A stretch of DNA of 64,000 nucleotides from assembly GCA_026126025.1 (NCBI GenBank), contig JAHCJZ010000003.1, positions 186,001 through 250,000 of the forward strand, written 5' to 3'. The notes below the pieces were generated by a model, which worked only from the letters and a program-made list of their open reading frames with translations, was not told the origin of the DNA and did no database searches. A program made the position numbers and the translations under genes. Below, in pieces: positions 18,082 through 26,210 of the stretch (its first letter is position 1; the number at the start of each line of letters is the position of its first letter). The DNA is from Bauldia sp. (GTDB lineage Bacteria > Pseudomonadota > Alphaproteobacteria > Rhizobiales > Kaistiaceae).

Positions 18082-19251
18082 ATGGCACCAAGGCCGCAAT
18101 CCTGGGAATCGATCAAGGCCGACCTGCTGCCGTATCTGCGACGGCTGATCCTGACGATCATCGTGATCGCGCTGGCGCTCCTGATCTGGGCGCTGCGCGA
18201 CGTCGCGCTCCTCGCCTTCGCGTCGGTGCTGGTCGCGATCGTGCTTCTGGCGGAGACGCGCCTCATCCGCCGGGTTACCGGCCTCGGCCACAAGACCTCC
18301 CTCGCGATCGCCGGGGCGCTGACGGTCCTCATCCTCGGGGGCACGATCGGCCTGTCGTGGCCGGCCTTCGAGGAGCAGATGTCCAGCCTCTTCGTGCGGC
18401 TGCAGGCCTCGATCGGAGAGCTGGAGGACATTCTCGGCATCCAGCTGCCTTCCTCGGCCGAGGAGGTCGGCGCAGACTTCGGCGGCATCGTCGACCGGGT
18501 CTGGTCGGTGATGGTCACCGTCGCGCAGGCGGCGGTCACCATCGTCACCAGCTTCTTCCTCGTCGTCATCGCCGGCGCCTTCATCGCCGCCGACCCCGCG
18601 ACCTACAAGGCCGGCCTCGTCCTCCTCTTTCCCAAGACCTGGCACGACATCGTCCGCGCCGCCCTCGACAAGACCGGCCGCGGCCTTCGCCTCTGGCTGC
18701 AGGCCCAGCTCCTGACGATGCTGATCGTCGGCACGCTGGTCGGCATCGGCGCCACCATCATCGGCCTGCCGTCGCCGCTGGCGCTCGGCCTGATCGCCGG
18801 GCTCACCGAATTCGTGCCGATCATCGGACCGTTCGCCGGCGCGGCGCCGGCGGTGCTGATCGCGGCCAGCATCGACACGCCGACGCTGGTCTGGACGGTG
18901 CTCCTCTATGTCTTCGTCCAGCAGCTGGAAGGCAACCTCATCACGCCGCTGATGCAAAAGCGCATCGCGGCGGTGCCGCCGGTGCTCCTCCTCTTCGCCT
19001 TCGTCGCCTTCGGCCTCCTGTTCGGCGTCCCCGGCATCATCGTCGCCGCGCCGCTGACCATCGCGCTCTACATCCTGGTGCGGGAGTTCTACGTCGCCGA
19101 GCTCCTCAACGAGCGCGAGCAGCTCGACAATTCGGCCCTACCCCTTCCCGGCCAAGCCGCGCCTGATCCCGACCCGAAAGGAGCCGAGGAGGCCGCCAAG
19201 GCACCCACCCGCCGCCGCGTGCGTAAGCCCCCGACGAAGCGGAAGAGCTAG
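18082..19251 (+). CDS. AI-2E-family (PerM/TqsA-like) inner-membrane permease
   Basis: This 389-residue integral membrane protein has about seven or eight hydrophobic helices: two near the N-terminus (24-65), one near 75-95, one near 155-175, and a dense set from 220 to 340. A soluble loop (105-150) holds ELEDILGIQLPSS. Typical AI-2E features are LIAGLTEFVPIIGPFAGAAPA and QQLEGNLITPLMQKR. The C-terminus is a Lys/Arg/Pro-rich cytoplasmic tail. Family members are proposed exporters or sodium/proton-linked transporters; the substrate here is unknown. Confidence 0.88.
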   Translation: MAPRPQSWESIKADLLPYLRRLILTIIVIALALLIWALRDVALLAFASVLVAIVLLAETRLIRRVTGLGHKTSLAIAGALTVLILGGTIGLSWPAFEEQMSSLFVRLQASIGELEDILGIQLPSSAEEVGADFGGIVDRVWSVMVTVAQAAVTIVTSFFLVVIAGAFIAADPATYKAGLVLLFPKTWHDIVRAALDKTGRGLRLWLQAQLLTMLIVGTLVGIGATIIGLPSPLALGLIAGLTEFVPIIGPFAGAAPAVLIAASIDTPTLVWTVLLYVFVQQLEGNLITPLMQKRIAAVPPVLLLFAFVAFGLLFGVPGIIVAAPLTIALYILVREFYVAELLNEREQLDNSALPLPGQAAPDPDPKGAEEAAKAPTRRRVRKPPTKRKS

Positions 19252-19281
19252 CGTCGACGGGATCTCACGCACCGCTCACTT

Positions 19282-19409
19282 CAACCCTCCCCTTGCGGGA
19301 GGGTCGAAACGCGAAGCGTTTCGGGGAGGGGTGCTGAGTCCGAGGCTGAACGCAAGCGCAGCACCCCCTCCCGAACCGGCTGCGCCGGTTCGACCTCCCC
19401 GCAAGGGGG
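19282..19409. repeat. Intergenic palindromic repeats (REP-like, type 3), broken by the insertion sequence
   Basis: Two related units lie in tandem: CCCTCCCCTTGCGGGAGGG followed by TCGAAACGCGAAGCGTTTCG and GGGAGGGG, then CCCCCTCCCGAACCGGCTGC with CGGTTCGACCTCCCCGC. The second unit's terminal palindrome (CCTCCCCGCAAGGGGGAGG) is split by the IS element and continues at 20566-20588. A third, intact relative is at 57918. Confidence 0.75.
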
Positions 19410-20569
19410 ACCGTTGCGTAATTCGCTGTCTGTGATTCGCTCTGCTTGGATCGGCGGGGGATGAGTCGCGATGGCGGTGAGGAAGACGGGTCAGTTCAGC
19501 TTCGTTGAAGCACTGCTACCTCAGGGATTGGGTCCGGCGAGCCGGCTGGACCGGCTAGCGGAGGTGGTGAAGTGGTACCGGTTTGAGAAGGTGCTGCGGC
19601 GGCTTCGCGACGAGGGTCCGGGTCGGGCGGGCTATCCTCCGCTGGTGATGTTCCGTGCGCTGTTGCTGCAGTCGCTTTACGGTCTGTCGGATGCGGAGCT
19701 GGAGGAGGCGCTGGGGGACCGGCTGTCGTTCCGTCGCTTTGCCGGGCTGAGCCTGACCGACGCGATCCCGGACCACACGACGCTGTGCCGGTTCCGGTTG
19801 GCGCTGATCGGTGAAGGCTTGCTGGAGAAGCTGTTCGGCGAGTTGGACCGGCAGCTGGAGCAGGCCGGTCTGGTGCTGAAGCGGGGAACGATGCTGGACG
19901 CGACGCTGATCGAGACGGTGGCGCGACAGCCGGGCGAGGACGAAGCGCCGCGGGACCCGGATGCGCGGCTGACCGCCCGCAAGGGCAAACGCGGAGTGAC
20001 CTATGGCTACAAGGCCCATGTCGGTGTGGACGAGGGCAGCGGCCTGATCCGGTCGGTTGCCACGACCCCTGCCAACGTCAACGACACGGTGATGGCCGAT
20101 GGCCTGATCCGCGGAGACGAGGCGGTGGTGTGGGGCGATGCGGCCTACCACACTAGGGCACGTCAAGCGGCGCTGAAGGCGCGGGGGATCAAGCCGCGTC
20201 TGGCACGGCGGCCGAACCGCTACCATCCCGAACTGCCACCGCGGCTGAAGCGCTACAACCGCCTGATCGCCCGGCGGCGGGCAGCCGTCGAGACGACCTT
20301 CGCCACATGGAAGCGGCGCATGGGCCTGGTCGCGATCCGCTACATCGGCCTTGCCAAGGCGACGGCCCAGGTGACGCTGGCGGCGATGGCCTTCAACCTG
20401 CGGCGCTGGACAGTGCTCAGCCCGGGCTGATCACGCCCGCACTCCGTCCACCATCGCCCCCGGACCCGCCCAACCAGCTCAAAACGAACCCTACCAAGGG
20501 GCTCCTCGGCAGCCTGACCTCGCCGCATGCCCGTCCGTCGCAACCGTGAGCCGTAACGCAACGGTCCCC
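19406..20569 (+). mobile_element. IS5-family insertion sequence (about 1.16 kb)
   Basis: The ends carry matching inverted repeats: GGGGACCGTTGCGT at the left (from 19406) and its complement ACGCAACGGTCCCC at the right (to 20569). One full transposase gene lies between. The flanks repeat GCAAG on both sides, and removing the element plus one copy restores an uninterrupted palindrome of the REP-like type. Because the target is itself palindromic, the exact ends and duplication length (5 to 12 bp) are ambiguous. Confidence 0.8.
19471..20430 (+). CDS. IS5-family transposase
   Basis: This 319-residue DDE transposase has the IS5 N-terminal domain (FRALLLQSLYGLSDAELEEALGDRLSFRRFAGL, then DHTTLCRFR). 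The catalytic triad is DATLIE, VWGDAAYH and the late Glu in RRAAVETTFATWKRRMG. The frame is intact and of normal length, so the element may still be active. A purine-rich GCGGGGGATGAG precedes the start at 19471. It is the only complete insertion sequence I see in the window. Confidence 0.92.
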   Translation: MAVRKTGQFSFVEALLPQGLGPASRLDRLAEVVKWYRFEKVLRRLRDEGPGRAGYPPLVMFRALLLQSLYGLSDAELEEALGDRLSFRRFAGLSLTDAIPDHTTLCRFRLALIGEGLLEKLFGELDRQLEQAGLVLKRGTMLDATLIETVARQPGEDEAPRDPDARLTARKGKRGVTYGYKAHVGVDEGSGLIRSVATTPANVNDTVMADGLIRGDEAVVWGDAAYHTRARQAALKARGIKPRLARRPNRYHPELPPRLKRYNRLIARRRAAVETTFATWKRRMGLVAIRYIGLAKATAQVTLAAMAFNLRRWTVLSPG

Positions 20570-20616
20570 GCAAGGGGGAGGTTGAAATGATGGTGGCAGC
20601 CTGCGCGGAGCGCAGC

Positions 20617-21009
20617 CTAGACTGCCGGCTCCAGCCGCGTGCGCTGGCCGTTCTCGATCCGGAAGTAGCGGTTGCCGTTGCGCTCGATGGTGAAGGTGCG
20701 CACCGTCTCGCCGATCCGTGTGACGACGCCGTCCGGCGATACCGACCATGTGCCGGTGAGCGTCTGCGGCGAAATCGCATTGCGAACCGCCGCTCCCGAC
20801 CACGTGCCGTTGGCGAAGTAAGTATAGATGTAGTCCGCACCGCGGATCGGCGCGGCGAGCAGGAAGGCGCGCACCTGCGCACCGTCGAGCTGTCCCTCGG
20901 GCAGGTTGAGCGCCGCGTAGGGCGAGCCCTGCTGCGCGATCGCGACGGATGCGGGTGCGGTGCCGGCGAGGATCGCCGCAAGCAGCACTGTGAAAGGTTT
21001 CAGACGCAT
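20617..21009 (-). CDS. Small exported protein of unknown function
   Basis: A 130-residue protein with a clear signal peptide (about residues 1-26, ending ASVAIAQ). The mature part is about 100 residues and looks beta-rich (DYIYTYFANGTWSGAAV, GTWSVSPDGVVTRIG, ERNGNRYFRIENGQRTRL), consistent with a small periplasmic beta-barrel such as a lipocalin- or SH3-like fold. It has no Cys and no catalytic motif I recognise. It lies alone between the IS element and a divergent FAH-family gene. Confidence 0.6.
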   Translation of the reverse strand: MRLKPFTVLLAAILAGTAPASVAIAQQGSPYAALNLPEGQLDGAQVRAFLLAAPIRGADYIYTYFANGTWSGAAVRNAISPQTLTGTWSVSPDGVVTRIGETVRTFTIERNGNRYFRIENGQRTRLEPAV

Positions 21010-21214
21010 AGAGGAGTCCTCGGCTAGCCTCTGTTCCGTTCACTTTAGGCTAAATCGGCGTTCATCGCATCAGGACGACTGCGCTCGCGCGTTGAAAGCC
21101 CCTGCGGCGAGCGCGGGCAGCATGCGCCGGACGTGCTTCAGCGTGTCATCCGGCCCGCTTGCTTTGCCGCTGGCCGGCGGCTATCGCCGCTCAACCGAAG
21201 CGGTGGAGAAGCCC

Positions 21215-22063
21215 GTGAAGCTCGCGAGTTACCTGGTCGCCGGACGGCCGTCCTTCGGCATCGTCACCGGCGAGGGCGTGATCGACGTGCCGCGGCGGCT
21301 CCCCGAGATCCCCGACCTCAAATCGGCGCTCGCCATGATCGGCGGCCTCGACTGGCTCCGCGGGATCGAACACGAGACGCCGGACCTTCAGCCAGACGCG
21401 CTGCGATTCCTTCCGCCGATCGTCCATCCCGACAAGGTGCTGTGCATCGGGCTCAACTACCGGGAGCATGCCGCCGAAGTGGCCAAGGCGCTGCCGCCGC
21501 ATCCCACCGTCTTCGTGCGTTTCGCCGACGCCCAGACCGGCCATGGCGAGCCGATGATCCGGCCGAAGGTCTCGACCCGGTACGACTATGAGGGCGAGCT
21601 GGCGGTGGTGATCGGGCGCGACGCCCGCCACGTGAAGGCCGGGGACGCGTTGTCCTATGTGGCCGGCTACACCTGCTTCAACGACGGCTCGGTCCGCGAC
21701 TGGCAGGGCCACACCACGCAGTTCACCGCGGGGAAGAACTTCTACCGCTCCGGCGCGATGGGGCCGTTCCTGGTGACGGCCGACGAGGCGCCCGACCCGT
21801 CGACGCTCACGGTCGTCACCCGGCTGAACGGCACGGTAGTGCAGGACGGGCAGACATCCGACATGATCTTCGACGTGCCGGCGCTGATCGCCTATGTCTC
21901 GACCTTCACCCCGCTGTCGGCCGGCGACGTCATCGCCACCGGCACGCCGAGCGGCGTCGGCCAGGCCCGCAAGCCGCCGCTCTACATGAAGGGCGGCGAC
22001 GTGGTCGAGGTGGAGATCGAAGGGATCGGGCTGCTGCGCAACCCGATCGCCGACGAGGCCTGA
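21215..22063 (+). CDS. Fumarylacetoacetate hydrolase (FAH) family protein
   Basis: This 282-residue enzyme of the FAH superfamily cleaves or isomerises 2-oxo acids with a bound divalent metal. Signature parts are VLCIGLNYREHAAEV, FVRFADAQTGHGEP, YDYEGELAVVIGR (metal ligands Glu and Glu), FNDGSVRDWQ (Asp ligand), GKNFYRSGAMGPFLV, and IATGTPSGVGQAR. I chose the GTG at 21215 because GGAG sits six bases upstream and the protein then begins at the usual VKLASYL; the open frame runs further upstream without support. The physiological substrate cannot be deduced. Confidence 0.88.
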   Translation: MKLASYLVAGRPSFGIVTGEGVIDVPRRLPEIPDLKSALAMIGGLDWLRGIEHETPDLQPDALRFLPPIVHPDKVLCIGLNYREHAAEVAKALPPHPTVFVRFADAQTGHGEPMIRPKVSTRYDYEGELAVVIGRDARHVKAGDALSYVAGYTCFNDGSVRDWQGHTTQFTAGKNFYRSGAMGPFLVTADEAPDPSTLTVVTRLNGTVVQDGQTSDMIFDVPALIAYVSTFTPLSAGDVIATGTPSGVGQARKPPLYMKGGDVVEVEIEGIGLLRNPIADEA

Positions 22064-22064
22064 C

Positions 22065-22865
22065 CTACGCGACCTTCTTGCTGGTCGCCGCGGTCTCGAA
22101 GAACAGCACCTGGCTGATCATCGCCCGCACCGCGGCGGGATCGTAGGGCTTGGAGATGAGGAAGGTCGGCTCCGGCCGCTCGCCCGTGAGAAGCCGCTCC
22201 GGATAGGCGGTGATGAAGATCACCGGCGGCGACGACTGCTCGAGAATGTCGTTCACCGCATCGATGCCCGAGCTGCCGTCGGCAAGGTGGATGTCGGCCA
22301 GCACGAGGCCCGGGCGTTCGCGGCGGATCGCCTCGATCGCCTCCTTATGGGTGCGCGCGGTCGCGATCACCTCATGGCCGAGGCCGGTCACCAGGGTCTC
22401 GATGTCGAGCGCGGTCAGCGGCTCGTCCTCGATGATGAGGACGCGGGTGGCGATCTGGCCGGCGATGTCGGCATTCGCCTGGTCGATCAGGCGGTTCGCC
22501 TCGGTCTCGTCGATGCCCATGATCTCGGCGATGTCGGCGACCGGGAAGCCCTCCAGCACCCGCAGCAGGAACGCCACGCGCTCGGCGGGGAGGATGGCGG
22601 CAAGGCGCTGGTCGGCATTCGCCTCCCACGCCGCCGGGGCGGGGTCGGGCTTGCCGTTCAGCGGGACCGTGTTCCAGATCCGGTAGAACATCGTGTAGAG
22701 CGCCACGGTCCGGCTCGCGCCGGCCGGGAGGCTCTTGGGGTCGGCTGCAATGGCTTCCAGCACCGCGGCGACATAGGCGTCGCCGCTGGCCTGGCTACCG
22801 GTCAGCGCGCGGGCGAAGCGTCTGAGATGCGGGATCATCGCCGCCAGTTCCTGCGCGAGGGTCAT
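22065..22865 (-). CDS. phyR: General stress response regulator PhyR
   Basis: A 266-residue protein with the diagnostic PhyR layout: an N-terminal ECF-sigma-like domain (about 1-130, with ERVAFLLRVLEGFPVADIAEIMG like sigma region 4) fused to a C-terminal receiver domain (142-260). The receiver has EDEP, the phosphoacceptor Asp191 (VLADIHLADG), ITAYPE and the Lys in ISKPYDP. When phosphorylated, PhyR's sigma-like domain binds NepR and frees EcfG. It is divergent from nepR-ecfG with an interval of 150 bp, the standard alphaproteobacterial arrangement. Confidence 0.96.
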   Translation of the reverse strand: MTLAQELAAMIPHLRRFARALTGSQASGDAYVAAVLEAIAADPKSLPAGASRTVALYTMFYRIWNTVPLNGKPDPAPAAWEANADQRLAAILPAERVAFLLRVLEGFPVADIAEIMGIDETEANRLIDQANADIAGQIATRVLIIEDEPLTALDIETLVTGLGHEVIATARTHKEAIEAIRRERPGLVLADIHLADGSSGIDAVNDILEQSSPPVIFITAYPERLLTGERPEPTFLISKPYDPAAVRAMISQVLFFETAATSKKVA

Positions 22866-22905
22866 TCAGGCCTCCTGCTTGACAGACATGTGAAAAACGC
22901 CCCTT

Positions 22906-22929
22906 TGCTTGCATCCCCGATGCGAAGCA
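22906..22929. promoter_or_regulatory. Inverted repeat in the phyR-nepR intergenic region
   Basis: TGCTTGCAT and ATGCGAAGCA form an imperfect inverted repeat around a CCCCG loop, midway between the divergent phyR and nepR genes. It could be an operator or RNA hairpin. I do not see a convincing GGAAC-N16/17-CGTT sigma-EcfG promoter in this interval; a GGAAC at 22952-22956 on the minus strand lacks a good second half. Confidence 0.3.
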
Positions 22930-23015
22930 GGGCGAGGGGGTATAGGGGCTTGTTCCCCGCCTGCGCTGGCACGCCGGGGCAGATCGTGTCGCTAGCGCAC
23001 CATGACGGCATAAAT

Positions 23016-23210
23016 ATGAAGCCCACCGATCCGAAGCGTCAACGCCAACCGCGCGAGGGGAGCCCCGGCCGGCCCCCCGGCCAGGAATCGGCAGCCGCCA
23101 TCGGACGTCGGCTGCGCGAGATGTATGACGGCGTACTGACCGAACCGGTTCCCGATCATCTGCTCGCCCTGGTCGCAAAATTGGACGGCGGGCCTGACGG
23201 CAAGCCATGA
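23016..23210 (+). CDS. nepR: Anti-sigma factor NepR
   Basis: This 64-residue protein has the NepR core IGRRLREMYDGVLTEPVPDHLLALVAKLD: two amphipathic helices that clamp either EcfG or the sigma-like domain of PhyR. The first 25 residues are disordered and basic/Pro-rich. The ATG at 23016 begins the frame. Its last codons overlap the ecfG start as ATGA, which ties synthesis of the anti-sigma to its sigma factor. Confidence 0.95.
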   Translation: MKPTDPKRQRQPREGSPGRPPGQESAAAIGRRLREMYDGVLTEPVPDHLLALVAKLDGGPDGKP

Positions 23211-23749
23211 CCGGCGCCATCCGCGACCAGATGCTGGCCGCCATTCCGAGCCTGCGCGCCTTCGCCGTATCGCTCGGCGGAACGCGCGGCTGGGCCGACG
23301 ACCTCGTCCAGGAGACCCTGACCCGGGCCTGGGCCAACCAGCATTCCTTCCGGCCCGGCACCAACCTCACCGCCTGGCTTTTCACCATTCTGCGCAACGA
23401 GTTCTACACCCAGCTCCGCAAGCGCCGGCGCGAGGTCGAGGACGCCGACGACGCCTATGCCCAGCAGCTCGCCACCCCGCCCTCGCAAGGCGGCCACATG
23501 GACCTCGTCGATTTCGGCAAGGCGCTGGCCGAGCTTCCCGCCGAACAGCGCGAGGCGCTGATCCTCACCGGCGGCTCCGGCTTTTCCTACGAGGAAGCCG
23601 CGGAAATCTGTGGTTGCGCGGTGGGGACCATCAAGAGCCGCGTCAACCGGGCCCGCGCGACGCTGTCCGGCAAGCTCAAGCTCGACGAGACCGACACCTT
23701 CGGCCTCGACGGCGCCACGATCGGCATCGTGGCGGGCGGCCCGCGCTAG
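23207..23749 (+). CDS. ecfG: ECF sigma factor EcfG (general stress sigma factor)
   Basis: A 180-residue two-domain ECF sigma factor. Region 2 has DDLVQETLTRAWANQHSF and NLTAWLFTILRNEFYTQLRKRRRE; region 4 has LPAEQREALILTGGSGFSYEEAAEICGCAVGTIKSRVNRARATL. Position directly after nepR, with overlapping start and stop, identifies it as the EcfG of this locus. It would direct RNA polymerase to stress genes when PhyR removes NepR. Region 4 carries the usual G-F-S-Y-E-E-A-A helix-turn-helix entry. Confidence 0.95.
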   Translation: MTGAIRDQMLAAIPSLRAFAVSLGGTRGWADDLVQETLTRAWANQHSFRPGTNLTAWLFTILRNEFYTQLRKRRREVEDADDAYAQQLATPPSQGGHMDLVDFGKALAELPAEQREALILTGGSGFSYEEAAEICGCAVGTIKSRVNRARATLSGKLKLDETDTFGLDGATIGIVAGGPR

Positions 23750-23825
23750 CGGCGTCCGCCAGTCGGCGGAAGCGGTAGCGTGGCCACGCTGTGAAGCCAA
23801 CGGCCACGGACCGCCAAAGACCTCA

Positions 23826-23912
23826 CCCTCATCACCCCGGCGAAAGGCCGGGCTCCAGGGCGGCAGACCCGGCGCGCGCGGCTTCTGGATTGCGGCCTTC
23901 GCCGGAATGACG
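23826..23912. repeat. Intergenic palindromic repeat (REP-like, type 2)
   Basis: Third copy of the unit at 10336 and 13990: TCATCACCCCGGCGAAAGGC with CGGGCTCCAGG, and GCGGCCTTCGCCGGAATGAC. It lies in the gap of about 500 bp between ecfG and tRNA-Phe. Confidence 0.7.
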
Positions 23913-24017
23913 AAGGGAAGGGAAGAATTCCGCAATCCCGGCAAGGGCTTGCCTGCCGCAGAAAAAAGTCGGGCGTCCGCAGGAACTCCGCCGCGGGGTC
24001 GCGCATTGATAGCTTCG

Positions 24018-24119
24018 GATGGCGGGCTTGACCCGCTGACCAGCCGGCACCGCTATCCCCCCTCGTCCCCCAAGAGGTGCCGGCATTGACAAGCCGGTGG
24101 TGCGGGTCAACCCCGCATC
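24018..24119. repeat. Large imperfect inverted repeat upstream of tRNA-Phe
   Basis: GATGGCGGGCTTGACCCGC...ACCAGCCGGC on the left is echoed in reverse complement by GCCGGTGGTGCGGGTCAACC...GCATC on the right, with GCCGGCACC and GGTGCCGGC as inner arms. It is GC-rich and could fold as one long hairpin. It is unlike the other three repeat types in the window. Nothing else that looks coding lies between ecfG and the tRNA. Confidence 0.5.
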
Positions 24120-24185
24120 GCCGGCTTTCCCCTTCCCGATCCGCGGCCGCTCCCGAAACGGCCGGTACCGCGCCGATCGGCAGGG

Positions 24186-24214
24186 TGGACAGCTTTTTGG
24201 GCCTCCCCTATAAA
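24186..24214 (+). promoter_or_regulatory. Likely sigma-70-type promoter of tRNA-Phe
   Basis: TGGACA (24186-24191), a 17-base spacer and TATAAA (24209-24214) lie 40 bases before the tRNA gene, a good match to a housekeeping promoter. Confidence 0.6.
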
Positions 24215-24253
24215 CCGCGGGCTTCGCTGGGCCGCACGGCCCGGACCGGGCGC

Positions 24254-24331
<78 letters not shown>

Positions 24332-24364
24332 CTTTTCAATGACTTAGTGAGAAGAGGCGATGGT

Positions 24365-24385
24365 CTTAGGCTCGCCCTAGGCTCT
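24365..24385 (+). repeat. Candidate integrase arm-type site, left end
   Basis: Two TAGGCTC words start at 24367 and 24378, exactly 11 bp apart. The same 21-bp arrangement, with only two differences in the spacer, occurs at 52499 near the other end of the element. Position and helical phasing suggest binding sites for the integrase N-terminal domain or excisionase. Confidence 0.5.
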
Positions 24386-24450
24386 CCTCAACGCGGCGTT
24401 TCCATGCGCTGCGCTGCGCGCGATTACGCAATTGTGAGAACCGGCGCCGC

Positions 24451-26052
24451 TCACAGCTCCAGTCCGAAGTCCCGACCAGGGTGCTTCTTCCGCCATTCGC
24501 GCATTTCGCGGCGGATGCGGTCGGACTCCTTCTCGGGCGCGCGGGCGGGATCGGCGGCCTTGGCGAACTGATCCCTGGCCTTGGGCGTGTCCGCGAAGAA
24601 GCCGCCGGCATCGGCGATGGCGATGTCGCCGCCGGGACCGATGGACGGGGCGGCCGGCGGCTGGAGGACGATCGCGGCGGGCGCCTGCGCGAGGTCCTCC
24701 GCCGCGCGCGACCGCATGACGTTCTCGTTCTCCGACCGCAGGGTGTGATCGAGGAGGTCGGCTTCGAGCTGCTGGCGCTGCTGAAGGCTATGCAGGTCGA
24801 TCTGGTGCTCCTGCCGCACCGCGCCGATCGCGGCCTCGACCGACTTCCGGTTCTCGTCCTTGAGCTGGACCCGTTCCTTCTCCTGCGCCTTCTGGACGCG
24901 CTGCGTCAGCGCCTTGCCCGACAGCGCCATCATCAGCATGTCGCGCTTGCGCAGCGGGCCGGCGGAGGAGAGCAGGTCGCGGTGCTGCCGGATGAACACG
25001 GCGCGGTGCAGCGGTCCCCGCGGGCACCGCACCCCCAGCTCCTGCTGAACGTCAGCCTGCCGGATTTCCAGACGGTCCCAGGTCGGCCTCAGCTTGGCGT
25101 TCGCCTCGGCGCGCCGGCGTTCGGCGTTGGTTGCTGCTTGCGCCTTCAGGGCGGCCAGCTCGGCGCGATGCCGTTCCGCCATGTCGCCGCGCTGCTTCTG
25201 ATGCACCAGGCCGCGATAGCGGTCCTGGTCCGCACGGAGACGATCCTGCCGGGCCTTCTCGGCGCGCTCCTGCGCCTCGTATTGCCGGCGATTCAGCGAC
25301 ACCAAATCCTTGACCGGCTTCCCGCCGCGCCGAAGCTCGTTGTTGCGCACGCGCTGCTCGCAGCGGATGCCGCCGTGGTCGCGCTCGTACTGCTCCGCCC
25401 ATTGCGACAGCACGATCTTGTCGAAGGACACGCGCCGCGGCCGCGAGCCGTCCCGCTCGATGCGGTTGACCAGGACATGGATGTGCGGCTGCGGCTCGTC
25501 GAGGTGCTGGACGACTAGGGTCTGCAAGCCCTCCAGCCGCAGCGCCTTGAGGCTCGACTGCGCCGCGTCGAGCATTTCCTCGCGCGACGGATTCTCGTCC
25601 GGCGCCCATGACAGCGAATAGGCGAAGAGCGGTTTCCTGAGCTTCCGGCCGCGCTTGTGCGCTTCCTTCTCGCGGTAGCGCTCGAAGCTGGCATTCATCT
25701 GGCCGATCGCCTGCTCCGGCGTCTCGGCCTCCATGTTCATGATCTCGGTGAAGCCGACCCGGTAGGCGGTGCGCCGGTCGCCCTTGTCGTGCAGGGCATA
25801 GTCCCCGAACCGGCTGAACGCCTCCGTCTCGTAGTCGGCCTCCACCTGTTTGATCCAGGCGTCGTGGTCGGCCTTGTCCATGAGGTAGTAGGCGCCCGCC
25901 TCGCCGATCGAGATGCCTGACTGAGCGACGCGCGGGATCACGTTCTGGGCCCTCCGACAACATTCGCCGCAGGCGAATTTGTCCATCTTGCGAGGCGTTC
26001 TGCTCTCATGTCGCAAGCGTGCTCTCATGTATCCCCCGGCGTGAGTCAGCAT
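24451..26052 (-). CDS. MobA/VirD2-like relaxase
   Basis: A protein of about 533 residues with an N-terminal relaxase domain and a long charged C-terminal half. The metal-binding motif is the H-x-D-E-P-Q-P-H-I-H-V-L-V-N stretch near residue 190, preceded by the strand FAYSLSWAPDENP. Residues 250-420 are highly charged and coiled-coil-like. The enzyme would nick the element's transfer origin and lead the strand out. The ATG at 26052 has AGAGG five bases upstream; ATG at 26028 (after GGGGGA) and 25986 are alternatives. It is divergent from the coupling-protein gene; the 158-bp gap between them is the natural place for an oriT. Confidence 0.85.
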   Translation of the reverse strand: MLTHAGGYMRARLRHESRTPRKMDKFACGECCRRAQNVIPRVAQSGISIGEAGAYYLMDKADHDAWIKQVEADYETEAFSRFGDYALHDKGDRRTAYRVGFTEIMNMEAETPEQAIGQMNASFERYREKEAHKRGRKLRKPLFAYSLSWAPDENPSREEMLDAAQSSLKALRLEGLQTLVVQHLDEPQPHIHVLVNRIERDGSRPRRVSFDKIVLSQWAEQYERDHGGIRCEQRVRNNELRRGGKPVKDLVSLNRRQYEAQERAEKARQDRLRADQDRYRGLVHQKQRGDMAERHRAELAALKAQAATNAERRRAEANAKLRPTWDRLEIRQADVQQELGVRCPRGPLHRAVFIRQHRDLLSSAGPLRKRDMLMMALSGKALTQRVQKAQEKERVQLKDENRKSVEAAIGAVRQEHQIDLHSLQQRQQLEADLLDHTLRSENENVMRSRAAEDLAQAPAAIVLQPPAAPSIGPGGDIAIADAGGFFADTPKARDQFAKAADPARAPEKESDRIRREMREWRKKHPGRDFGLEL

Positions 26053-26178
26053 CAATCCTCTATCCAGAAGATTCTTTTCACAGACTCCAAATCAACATGC
26101 GTGCGCATTCGAGAACGATACTGAACATCGTAGCGCGTGGCAGAACGGTTACTTATGGAAGGTGCGTAAATATGTAGG

Positions 26179-26207
26179 AACCTCCTGCAACGCGAATCGC
26201 GGAGGTT
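26179..26207 (+). promoter_or_regulatory. Hairpin that would hide the coupling-protein ribosome-binding site
   Basis: AACCTCC (26179-26185) is the exact complement of GGAGGTT (26201-26207), which contains the GGAGG Shine-Dalgarno of the next gene; the loop is 15 bases. In RNA this stem would block translation initiation. It could equally be a DNA operator near the transfer origin. Confidence 0.45.
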
Positions 26208-26210
26208 GCC

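Noticed and set aside
22866-23015. Sigma-EcfG promoter (GGAAC-N16/17-CGTT) between phyR and nepR
   Set aside because: Only one GGAAC is present, on the minus strand, and the second half reads CGCC or TCGC instead of CGTT.
26053-26210. Defined oriT with a known nick-site consensus
   Set aside because: The gap between relaxase and coupling protein is the right place and has short inverted repeats (ATGCG-TG-CGCAT), but no recognised nick sequence.
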